Below the pieces are notes generated by a model. That model ran no database searches. It was not told where the DNA came from and was given only the letters and a program-made list of their open reading frames with translations. A stretch of DNA of 32,867 nucleotides, taken from contig NZ_HF570958.1 in assembly GCF_001046855.1 (NCBI RefSeq), positions 4,967,523 through 5,000,389 on the forward strand, read 5' to 3'. This document shows, piece by piece, positions 16,242-23,329 of the stretch (positions are counted from its first letter, which is position 1; each line of letters starts with the position of its first letter). Origin of the DNA: Nostocoides japonicum T1-X7. Lineage in GTDB: Bacteria; Actinomycetota; Actinomycetes; Actinomycetales; Dermatophilaceae. A program made the position numbers and the translations under genes.

Positions 16242-16800
16242 GTCCTCTCCTTCATTGCGTTGACTCACTGCGGTCCTTCCCCAGGTGGACGGCGTTACCG
16301 TCCTCGGAGTACTACGACCGCTCCGCCCCACACGACACCCGACAGCGGACAGCGCGCCTGCCCTCCCGGCCCCTGGCCGGAGTCGACGAGTAGGGCAGAT
16401 GCCGTGTGGTTCCCATGTTCACTTCGTCCCGGTCCTCACGGGAGGGACCCGGCTATACCCCGGCGGTCTCCACCCCACCCGCAGACTCGCGGGGTGGCCT
16501 GCCCCTGCGGCCGGATGCCGCAGGAGACGGGAGCCTGCTTATCGAAAGAGCCCGGCTTGCACCGCAATCCCGTCCCATATCCACCAGGTTTGAGAACGGT
16601 TCTGGCTAACGAGGCGTCAAGCACCAGTTCCTTGCGTATCCCTTCGTGAGTTGCTGGCCGAGCCCGAACGGTCTGGTAGTACCCGCACGTCCCGACGGTG
16701 TCAGGGGGGAGTGCCACCACCACGTCCACGCTTCCAACGACACGACGGCTGTCAGCATCCTCGCTGGTCAGGGGGCGTGCGGCCGTGGGAAGCGACACAC

Positions 16801-17089
16801 CCGCTCCGCCGGCGCTCACTCGAGTTCGGCAGCGTCCCGCAGGCCTGTGAGCTGCGGAAACGCGGTGATGCTCGCGCCAAGACCGCCGCAGAGGCCGATC
16901 TCATGCTGATCGACGTACCCCGGTGGCACGAGTGGGGTCTGAGCTCCGGACGGTGGTCCCTGACGCTCACCCACCCAAGCCACCGATCAACCACAACCCT
17001 GACGCAGGGCCGGATCCCCAGCTCTTGATGAGACGACCTCGGTCCGTGGACCATAATGGTATTGGCACGTGAACCCAATGGGGAGTGGT
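16801..17089. other. Region between intron and sulfotransferase
   Basis: No gene can be named. On the plus strand about 16820-16945 reads as a coding-like stretch (EFGSVPQACELRKRGDARAK, then ADLMLIDVPRWHEWG) without start or known family, perhaps the tail of a lost gene. CATAAT at 17052-17057 could be a -10 box for the sulfotransferase, but TTGATG at 17025 is 21 nt away, longer than usual. GGTCCGTGGACC at 17041-17052 is a short palindrome. Confidence 0.35.
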
Positions 17090-17902
17090 ATGCAAGAGAG
17101 ACGGAACCTAGTGTTTGTCGGTGGCCTGCACCGCAGTGGGACGACGCCGCTGGCGCGCGCCATCGCGAGCCACCCAGATGTAAGTGGACTGTCGGGCACC
17201 GGCGTACCCGAGGACGAAGGGCAACATCTTCAGGATGTGTATCCGAAGATCCGTGCCTATGGGGGAATGGGCAGATTCGCCAATCACAAAATGGCTCATC
17301 TCACGGAGACATCGCCTTTGGTGTCGGAAGCTAACGCTCAGCGCCTGCTTAGGTCATGGGAGCCTTACTGGGACCTGGGCCGGACTTATCTTCTTGAGAA
17401 GTCCCCGTCCAATCTTATCATGGGGCGCTTCCTGCAGGGTCTTTTTCCGGGCTCGGCGATGATAGTTGTAATTCGACACCCAATCGTCGTGGCTCTGGCT
17501 CTCCAGAAATGGAACCCACGCCTAATCTCGCGCAACGGACGCCGCCACACAAGTATGACAGATTTGGTTGCGCACTGGGTCCTCGCGCACGAGCTCCTGC
17601 GCGAGGATTCAGCGTTCTTGAACCGTCTGCATGTGATGCGCTACGAGGATCTGGTCGCAGATCCTCCAGGACAACTTGAACCAGTGCAGCATCTCATTGG
17701 ACTAAAGACTCCGATCCCAAGCGATGCCTTCCGCAAGGATCAGAGTGCCAAGTACCAGGAACAATGGGAAGCCATGGCCTCTGGCCGCCACCTCCAACGC
17801 AGGCAGCGTAGAGTAATTGAACAGAGATTCTCGGAAGCCGTGAGAATCTTTGGCTACGACGTAGCCGATCTGAGTGTGAGTCCTTCCTGGTCATTAACCT
17901 AG
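17090..17902 (+). CDS. Second sulfotransferase
   Basis: A 270-residue PAPS-dependent sulfotransferase-family protein. The 5'-phosphosulfate loop is GGLHRSGTT (residues 11-19). The 3'-phosphate region is VVIRHPIVVALAL (about 127-138), with the conserved Arg but no Ser at the usual place. LEKSP.N (102-108) and MRYEDLVADP further downstream also fit the family. ATG 17090 is chosen because GGGGAG lies 4 nt upstream; ATG 17078 and GTG 17069 are in-frame alternatives. No signal peptide or membrane segment is present. It is only distantly similar to the sulfotransferase at 4553, so a different acceptor is likely. It is intact although surrounded on both sides by insertion-sequence and intron fragments, and its codon use resembles the other polysaccharide genes. 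Confidence 0.85.
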   Translation: MQERRNLVFVGGLHRSGTTPLARAIASHPDVSGLSGTGVPEDEGQHLQDVYPKIRAYGGMGRFANHKMAHLTETSPLVSEANAQRLLRSWEPYWDLGRTYLLEKSPSNLIMGRFLQGLFPGSAMIVVIRHPIVVALALQKWNPRLISRNGRRHTSMTDLVAHWVLAHELLREDSAFLNRLHVMRYEDLVADPPGQLEPVQHLIGLKTPIPSDAFRKDQSAKYQEQWEAMASGRHLQRRQRRVIEQRFSEAVRIFGYDVADLSVSPSWSLT

Positions 17903-18059
17903 TGTTCCCGGGGCCCGGGGGTGTCCCTCTGGGGGTTGTCAAGTGGTGGTGGGTGTGGGTGGCTGCTAGGTGGTGCCGTAGCTGAGCATGGCGTAGAGGA
18001 CTGAACCGTCTCCACCCGACCGGGTGAAGACACCGAACGAAGCCTCCGGAATCTCCGGG

Positions 18060-18261
18060 GCGGTTCAACCTGACCATTGTCTTCGCAGCCCTCCCCATCG
18101 CCCGTCACCTGCAGAACACCACTGGACTCAGCATCCGCCGGCTCGTGCAGACCCTCCGACCCCCACGCGATGTGACCATCAGCGTTGCCGGACAGACCAT
18201 CACCGCCCGCCCCACGATCCCCGACGACATCCAAGCCATCATCGAGAGGACGACCCACTAG
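18060..18261 (+). pseudogene. IS1634-like (IS4 superfamily) transposase, C-terminal fragment
   Basis: The plus strand encodes about 66 residues without a start: FNLTIVFAALPIARHLQNTT, then LSIRRLVQTLRPPRDVTISV, then AGQTITARPTIPDD, and a stop at 18259-18261. This is the C-terminus of a DDE_Tnp_1 / IS1634-like transposase. It abuts, in opposite orientation, the ISAs1 N-terminal fragment. A short minus-strand tail near 17968-18030 (VLYAMLSYGTT) may be the end of yet another transposase. The sequence 17903-18059 otherwise holds nothing recognisable. Confidence 0.65.
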
Positions 18262-18269
18262 ACCTGTGC

Positions 18270-18598
18270 AACTCGGGCCGCACGCCCAGCCGTGGACGGG
18301 CCCATCGGGGCAGGTCGGCGGCCCACTCGGCGATCCCGGCTAGGCTCCGCTGGCCGGCCAGGACGGCCGCCAACGCCACGACCAGGACCGTGGCCAGCCG
18401 GTGCCGACGGCCCCGGCGACGCCGCGGATCCTCGACCGTGGACAGCACCTGCCACACCGCGACCGGCACGTCCTGCCCGGGACGGACATCACCAGCGGTG
18501 AGTGCGTCAGCAACAGGGATGAGGGAAGATACAGGCGCGGGCACGGCAGGCTCCGATCGATCGGAATGGACGTCAAGCACCCACCACGATCCCGGCAC
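18270..18598 (-). pseudogene. ISAs1-family transposase, N-terminal fragment
   Basis: The minus strand gives the ISAs1 N-terminal (DDE_Tnp_1-assoc) region: VWQVLSTVEDPRRRRGRRHR, LATVLVVALAAVLAGQRSLA, GIAEWAADLPRWARPRLG. It breaks off at about 18270 against the IS1634-like fragment. Its upstream end continues to the ISAs1 terminus at 18674 (CAGGGCCTGTTCAAAGTCGT on the minus strand). With the C-terminal remnant at 15592-15838 it could be two halves of one element separated by about 2.4 kb that includes the second sulfotransferase. Confidence 0.78.
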
Positions 18599-18610
18599 CA
18601 GCCGTGCCCG

Positions 18611-18674
18611 TCTACACCCCCGCCGGCGTGTCCCGCCTACGCCACGCCGAACTCACGACTTTGAACAGGCCCTG
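18611..18674. repeat. ISAs1 terminal region, copy A of a 64-bp direct repeat
   Basis: A 64-bp stretch with ACACCCC, CCGGCGTGTCCC, CTACGCCACGCC and CACGACTTTGAAC. It recurs at 19075-19138 in the same orientation with only a handful of mismatches. It is the outer end of the ISAs1 fragment at 18270-18598 and interrupts the IS1634-like N-terminal frame after AVRD. Confidence 0.8.
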
Positions 18675-18969
18675 GGTCCCGGACGGCGCGTTTGCGGGAG
18701 TAGGCCCACACCGCCCGCCACGTCTTCTCGTGCACCGTGATCACTCCCGACCGCGAGATCGCCTCCGCCTCGCCGAGGTAGAAATCGAGTACCTCCTGGC
18801 CCGGACGGAGCCGACGCCGAGCCTCGGCGACCAGCACCGCCAGCGCGGCCTCCGACCGCGCCCTGCCCAGATGCTCCAGGACGACATCACGACCCGCTCC
18901 CCGCTCGGCCAACTGAACCTTCGTGCTCCCCGGCCACCCCGGAACCTTCCGCACGAACACCACAAGCAC
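18675..18969 (-). pseudogene. IS1634-like transposase, N-terminal fragment
   Basis: About 98 codons on the minus strand starting near 18969: MLVVFVRKVPGWPGSTKVQL, then RDVVLEHLGRARSEAALAVL, VAEARRRLRPGQEVLDFYLG and VHEKTWRAVWAYSRKRAV. These resemble the N-terminal part of IS1634-like transposases (FVRKV, VQL, VLEHLG). It ends where ISAs1 copy A begins (18674). Because the C-terminal fragment at 18060-18261 is on the opposite strand, the two are either different copies or separated by an inversion. Confidence 0.6.
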
Positions 18970-19074
18970 AGACTCTAGCGGCCCCGGGGTGTGTCAATTC
19001 GCCACACCGCAACCCGCAGACCAGCACAAACGCAACCCTGCCTGCCGACTCCGACTCAGGTGGCACGAGTCGGG

Positions 19075-19138
19075 TTTACACCCCTACCGGCGTGTCCCGG
19101 CTACGCCACGCCAACTTCACGACTTTGAACTGGCCCTG
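19075..19138. repeat. ISAs1 terminal region, copy B of a 64-bp direct repeat
   Basis: Second copy of the ISAs1 end (see 18611-18674), ending in GACTTTGAACTGGCCCTG. No transposase frame is attached, so this is a solo end left by deletion or insertion. It forms the boundary between the mobile-element cluster and the asnB-type gene; 19139-19265 holds no recognisable feature. Confidence 0.78.
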
Positions 19139-19265
19139 CCGCCACGGTGCTGTCGATCAGCCGTGGTGACCACGGAGTTTGCCGGCCGCGTCAGCACTAC
19201 TACATTCCGATAACAACCCCGCCGACCCTGACCCAAATATCGTCCACCGATGCGGCTGGCAACAA

Positions 19266-21119
19266 TCAGCCAACTGCTGCGGGAACAGACGGCTTGGCAT
19301 GAAGACTGCTGTGCCAGACTTCCAGAGAGGCGAGCGTCCAAATCCGGATTGACTCATCCCGTTTACCTTTGTCGTGGGCCGAGAAGAGGGCGCGAACCTG
19401 AGACGAGTCAAACTGGACATTAGTGACCGAGTTGGTCGCGCTCACCAGATCCCATGCATAGTCTCTAAGCCCATTGCGAAACCAGCCATCAAGCGGCACG
19501 CGGAATCCGACCTTGGGACGGTCAACAATCTCCTTAGGCAGGTGCCTACGGGCCACCTCCTTAACGAGCCGCTTTCCGGTGCCTTGATAAACAAGCAGGC
19601 TCGGTGGCAGCGATAGAGCAAAGTCCACCACCGCGCGGTTAAGGAACGGGGGCCTCAATTCAACCGAAGCCGCCATTGTCATTCGATCGCCCCGCTCTAG
19701 CAGGTTGTCTGGCAACCACGAACGCAGGTCATCCAGCAGCATTCTCCGCACTGGCGGTTGATGGGGCAACGTCTTAGGAAGCTCAATCGGTGGGACCCCA
19801 AGCAACTTCTGACGTTCGGCCGTCGTGAATGGCGCAAACCAACCCCGCACACGTTCATCGAATGTTGGCTCCGAAAGGGCCCGCAGGGCCACGCCCAGCC
19901 GACGACCCCGAACGGGCAGGCGCCGTTCCAAGGAAACCAGGGCAGGTTCACGAATCGCGGCGGGAACGATCCCTACCGCGGACGTTAACCGAGCGTAGCG
20001 GTATTTCGGGTACCCGCCGAAGAGCTCATCGCTTCCCTCACCCGACAGAACCACTTTAACATGCTCACTGGCGGCCTCAGCGAGACGAAACACAGCGATG
20101 TCCGCCGGCTCCGAGAGCGGCGCGCCGCGGCGAAGTGACAACCATGGCCACAACTGAATGAAGTCCTCAGGACGAACGCGCACAGTGTGATGCTGGGTCC
20201 CGAATAAGTCAGCGACGACCGATGCATACGAAGACTCATCCGTCCTCTCGTCACCGAACTCGGCGCAGAAGGTGTGCACTCCAGAGTGACCAGACTCATC
20301 AGACACCTTCGCCACGACCAGACTGGAGTCTACCCCTCCAGAGAGGTACGACCCGACCGGCACATCAGCAACGAGCGCACTTCGCACTGCATCTGACATC
20401 AGCGTGTCGAGCGTATCCACGGCCTCCGAATAACCGAGCCTGCGGTTACGCCGCACATCAGGGCGCCAGTAGACCTGTTCCTTTCTCATACCCGAAGAAT
20501 CAATGCGCATGGTTCGCCCAGGGACCAGTTTTCGGATACCTCGCAACAGCGTAAACGGCGCCGGTACAGAGCGGCCAGCAAGATAGGCATCGAGAGACGA
20601 CGGATCCAACTCTGGAATGAAACCCAATCCGGCGAGCAAGGCGGAAATGTCTGACGCAAAAACTAGTTGAACCTCGTCCTGATACCAAAACAGTGGAAGA
20701 ATGCCCAGGCGGTCGCGGGCCAAAGTCAGCGAGCGCGTGAGAGTATCATAAACCGCATAAGCGAATTGCCCTTCGAATCTTGCGGGTGCATCCTCTTGGT
20801 GAACCGCATGTGATGCGAGCACGACTTCCGTGTCACCGGCCGTCCGGTACGGATACGGGGTAACCTGGCGGAGGTGGGAGTAGTTGAGGATCTCACCATT
20901 GAAGACCAGCACATGTCGTTGATCCATTGAAGTCATCGGTTGGCGAGAGCCGCCAAGATCAATAATTGAGAGTCGGCGGTGCACGAGCCCGACTTGCCCA
21001 TCGACCCACGTTCCTTGGTCGTCGGGCCCCCGGTGTTCCATGGCCGCCGACATTCGTTCAAGCGAACGATGATCAACCGGACCACCATCGAAACGCATGA
21101 CACCCGCGATTCCGCACAT
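19266..21119 (-). CDS. asnB: AsnB-type glutamine-dependent asparagine synthase/amidotransferase
   Basis: A 617-residue class II glutamine amidotransferase fused to an ATP-pyrophosphatase synthase domain. Cys2 directly after the initiator Met is the N-terminal nucleophile (MCGIAGVMRFDGG), and RLSIIDL, FNGEILNY and GDTEVV complete the glutaminase site. The synthase domain has the PP-loop YLSGGVDSSLVVAK (SGGVDSS at 260-266), SGEGSDELFGGY and RPPFLNRAVVDFALSLP. Length and motifs are normal. In polysaccharide loci such AsnB paralogues often amidate a sugar carboxylate or another precursor rather than make free asparagine; that role is inference from context. The gene is last in the minus-strand assembly cluster, 98 bp behind the LAFTG protein gene, with GAGAGGGG before the ATG. 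Confidence 0.88.
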   Translation of the reverse strand: MCGIAGVMRFDGGPVDHRSLERMSAAMEHRGPDDQGTWVDGQVGLVHRRLSIIDLGGSRQPMTSMDQRHVLVFNGEILNYSHLRQVTPYPYRTAGDTEVVLASHAVHQEDAPARFEGQFAYAVYDTLTRSLTLARDRLGILPLFWYQDEVQLVFASDISALLAGLGFIPELDPSSLDAYLAGRSVPAPFTLLRGIRKLVPGRTMRIDSSGMRKEQVYWRPDVRRNRRLGYSEAVDTLDTLMSDAVRSALVADVPVGSYLSGGVDSSLVVAKVSDESGHSGVHTFCAEFGDERTDESSYASVVADLFGTQHHTVRVRPEDFIQLWPWLSLRRGAPLSEPADIAVFRLAEAASEHVKVVLSGEGSDELFGGYPKYRYARLTSAVGIVPAAIREPALVSLERRLPVRGRRLGVALRALSEPTFDERVRGWFAPFTTAERQKLLGVPPIELPKTLPHQPPVRRMLLDDLRSWLPDNLLERGDRMTMAASVELRPPFLNRAVVDFALSLPPSLLVYQGTGKRLVKEVARRHLPKEIVDRPKVGFRVPLDGWFRNGLRDYAWDLVSATNSVTNVQFDSSQVRALFSAHDKGKRDESIRIWTLASLEVWHSSLHAKPSVPAAVG

Positions 21120-21217
21120 CTACTTGCTACCCCTCTCAGAATTCGGATTCTGCGCACTCACTCATTATCGTCCCCACAAACATACGGGTCGCATGAGCAT
21201 GCGGACATTGTCCAATA

Positions 21218-21985
21218 TCAGCGGGCTGCAGGTCCACGCCCGAAGGAACTAGCACCGCAGGCTACCCCCCCGAGAATGATAAGCACGAGGCCGCTCAGAA
21301 GCAGTGCGCGTGAATCGACCCCCGTGAAAGCCAAGATCCCTGGGACGGGGTCCGCGACTGCCGCAGTTCCGTAGGTTCTCTTGACGGTAGAACTGGATGC
21401 GGTCCACCCCGCTGGCACCCTTCCTTGCGCCGTCGCGTAGTTGATGCCGAGTCCATTCTTGGCGAGGTATGGGGTCACCACCAACTTCCCCGACTTGCAA
21501 GTCATCGAAGCACCAGGCGCCAAAATGCTGTACGGGCATGAGATCGATACCTTTGCCTTAGCCAATCGCTTGTCGATCACCGATACGTCACTTAGCGTCA
21601 GGCTTCCGAGGTTTGTGACGCGAAAACTGAAGACCGCGTAGTCGTGAGGATCGAAAAAACCGTTGTGGTCGATGTCGTGTGCTTCGGACAGCCACTGGGA
21701 TAGGCCGATCTTGGCGTCGGGTTTGGCTACTCTTGCGGACAGTGCCACTTGTGACGCGCTCGTATCGCGGAGGCCGACACGCTCAGCTGATGAGCCCGAC
21801 CTCGTCGCACTAGCGACTTCCACCCTCACGGCGGCCGAGATCCGTGTGGCTGCCTCCTGCCGGGTCGATGGCCTGGCCGAGTGCGACCCGGCATAGCTCA
21901 CGGCTGCAAGCGCCCCGCTCACGGGCACCAGCGTCAAGAACGTCCCGCACGTGACTGCCGCCAGGTTCCTCCAACTTGCCTTCAT
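21218..21985 (-). CDS. Small LAFTG-anchored surface protein with DUF11-like domain
   Basis: 255 residues from ATG 21985, chosen because GAGGG lies 8 nt upstream; GTG 22000 is an alternative. An N-terminal signal peptide (NLAAVTCGTFLTLVPVSGALA) is followed by a beta-rich domain with VFSFRVTNLGSLTLSDVSVI, CPYSILAPGASMTCKSGKL and INYATAQG, typical of DUF11/DUF7507 repeats. A calcium-loop-like DIDHNGFFDPHD precedes that domain. The C-terminus is a sorting signal: LAFTG (218-222), a hydrophobic segment (ALLLSGLVLIILGGVACGA) and a short basic tail. LAXTG is used by class E sortases of actinobacteria. It probably sits on peptidoglycan beside the polymer; no sortase gene is in the window. Confidence 0.78.
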   Translation of the reverse strand: MKASWRNLAAVTCGTFLTLVPVSGALAAVSYAGSHSARPSTRQEAATRISAAVRVEVASATRSGSSAERVGLRDTSASQVALSARVAKPDAKIGLSQWLSEAHDIDHNGFFDPHDYAVFSFRVTNLGSLTLSDVSVIDKRLAKAKVSISCPYSILAPGASMTCKSGKLVVTPYLAKNGLGINYATAQGRVPAGWTASSSTVKRTYGTAAVADPVPGILAFTGVDSRALLLSGLVLIILGGVACGASSFGRGPAAR

Positions 21986-22229
21986 CGAAAGCGCCCTCAC
22001 TCGGTCTCACCCATCATCATGCGCACCATTCTCACACATAGGCACGGCTCTCCGCAGACGCACCGCACTGCGCAGGCGCGCGCCCTCACGCCTATTTCGC
22101 GAGAGAGGCCATCGCGCAAGGCTGGCAGGTGAGGTTCATCGAGCGACCTTCAAGAGACTCCGGTTGCTTCCGCCGCACCGACAAGGCCAGAACTTCGCCG
22201 GAACACGCCTCCGCAGGTCCAGAACCCAC

Positions 22230-23117
22230 TTACGACTTCGAAGAGGCCGAGCCCTGGGGACGTCCACCACCGCGCAACGTGGACTCTCGTGTCAACGCCT
22301 CGCTGACAGGCTTCGTCGCGAGTTCCGACGGCCGGTCCAAGATGTCAAATACTCTACACATGACCATCAGTAGCATCGTTCCGAACAGCAGGCCGCCAAG
22401 GACATCTGTCGCCCAATGCTCCAGGTTATAGATCCGCGCGTACATCTCGACTGCCGCACAAAGAATGACAAGGCACCACGCGCACATCCGTACGCGTGAG
22501 TTCCGCGTTGGCCACAGCCTAAACGTCATGAACACGAAAAGGCCGTAGATGACCATTATCCTAGCCATCCCCCCAGAAGGATATGATCCCATTGTAGTGG
22601 GTGGATGACCACGGTGCACAATTGCCTCCAGAAGACTCTGAAGGTAATACTCGCTAACCACTCCACCGAGAAGTGTCAAGAGCGGAGTGGCCCAGCGTCT
22701 CCTCGACAGTCCATAGGCCACAGGGAAGAATAGGATTCCCACCAGTGCGACCCATCGAGTCTGTCTCAACCCACCCACGTTCGTAAGCACTCTCCACACC
22801 CGTGACCAACCATCGAGCTGGCGTGCCTCAAACCACCGAAACACGGTCCAATCGATCGGGTCCTGAAGTACATGAGCAAGGCGTCCGAAGAGGTAACAGA
22901 CCAAGACCGTGAAGGCGCTTCCTGCGAGGAAAACAACGCCGGCCGTTACCAACCGTCCAAAATTCTTGGCACCAACCTGCACGGTCAATGAATAGCGTTG
23001 CCGAATGTCGTTAATACGCGGTCCTGCAACGAGGCTCGGTGCGTAGTACACGGCGACAAAGCAAAGGATGAGCACGCAAGCGAAGAACACCACTGCGAGC
23101 CACACAACATCTGGCAT
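22230..23117 (-). CDS. PAP2-family membrane protein with altered PSGH motif
   Basis: 295 residues from ATG 23117, selected because GGAGG lies 5 nt upstream, with about six to seven membrane segments. The PAP2 (lipid phosphatase/chloroperoxidase) signature is partly kept: VHRGHPP for motif 1, SYPSGGMAR for motif 2 (180-183) and ARIYNLEHWATD for motif 3 with Arg228, His234 and Asp238. Motif 2 is normally PSGH, with a catalytic His; here that His is Gly. PAP2 enzymes in such loci recycle undecaprenyl pyrophosphate or dephosphorylate lipid intermediates. This protein may be inactive, use another acid, or transfer a group instead. It lies between the flippase and the LAFTG protein, all on the minus strand, with gaps of 212 and 244 bp. 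Confidence 0.75.
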   Translation of the reverse strand: MPDVVWLAVVFFACVLILCFVAVYYAPSLVAGPRINDIRQRYSLTVQVGAKNFGRLVTAGVVFLAGSAFTVLVCYLFGRLAHVLQDPIDWTVFRWFEARQLDGWSRVWRVLTNVGGLRQTRWVALVGILFFPVAYGLSRRRWATPLLTLLGGVVSEYYLQSLLEAIVHRGHPPTTMGSYPSGGMARIMVIYGLFVFMTFRLWPTRNSRVRMCAWCLVILCAAVEMYARIYNLEHWATDVLGGLLFGTMLLMVMCRVFDILDRPSELATKPVSEALTRESTLRGGGRPQGSASSKS

Positions 23118-23329
23118 GAAGACCTCCGGGTCCCAATAGATAGACTCTTGCCGCCCCAAGCGGCCCATATTCAGATGCAGTCGCGGACTGCACGGCGCGC
23201 CTATCCTGAATCTCGCGGACGTATCCAATGTCCTCCGTCACCACGTGGACACCCGCGGCCCTGGGTTCGAGCCGCGATCTGCTCCAGTTGCCGAGGGTCC
23301 TCGCCTCAAGTGAGCCTCGGGTAGCCACT

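Larger units (their letters stand above)
15839..16800 (-). mobile_element. Internally deleted group II intron
   Basis: On the minus strand the element begins with the group II 5' consensus GUGYG (GTGTG at 16800). It continues with a structured ~560-nt region: CGCTTCC near the 5' end pairs with GGAAGCG, and GACGAAGTGAACATGGGAAC occurs before the ORF. It then has a shortened reverse-transcriptase ORF, a 34-nt domain V and a domain VI with a bulged A 8 nt from the end, finishing in AC at 15839. The 3' exon is an ISAs1 transposase gene. About 1.3 kb of the ORF is missing compared with a full-length intron. The 5' flank does not look like ISAs1, so the 5' exon has been rearranged, or the 5' boundary is not exact. 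Confidence 0.82.
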
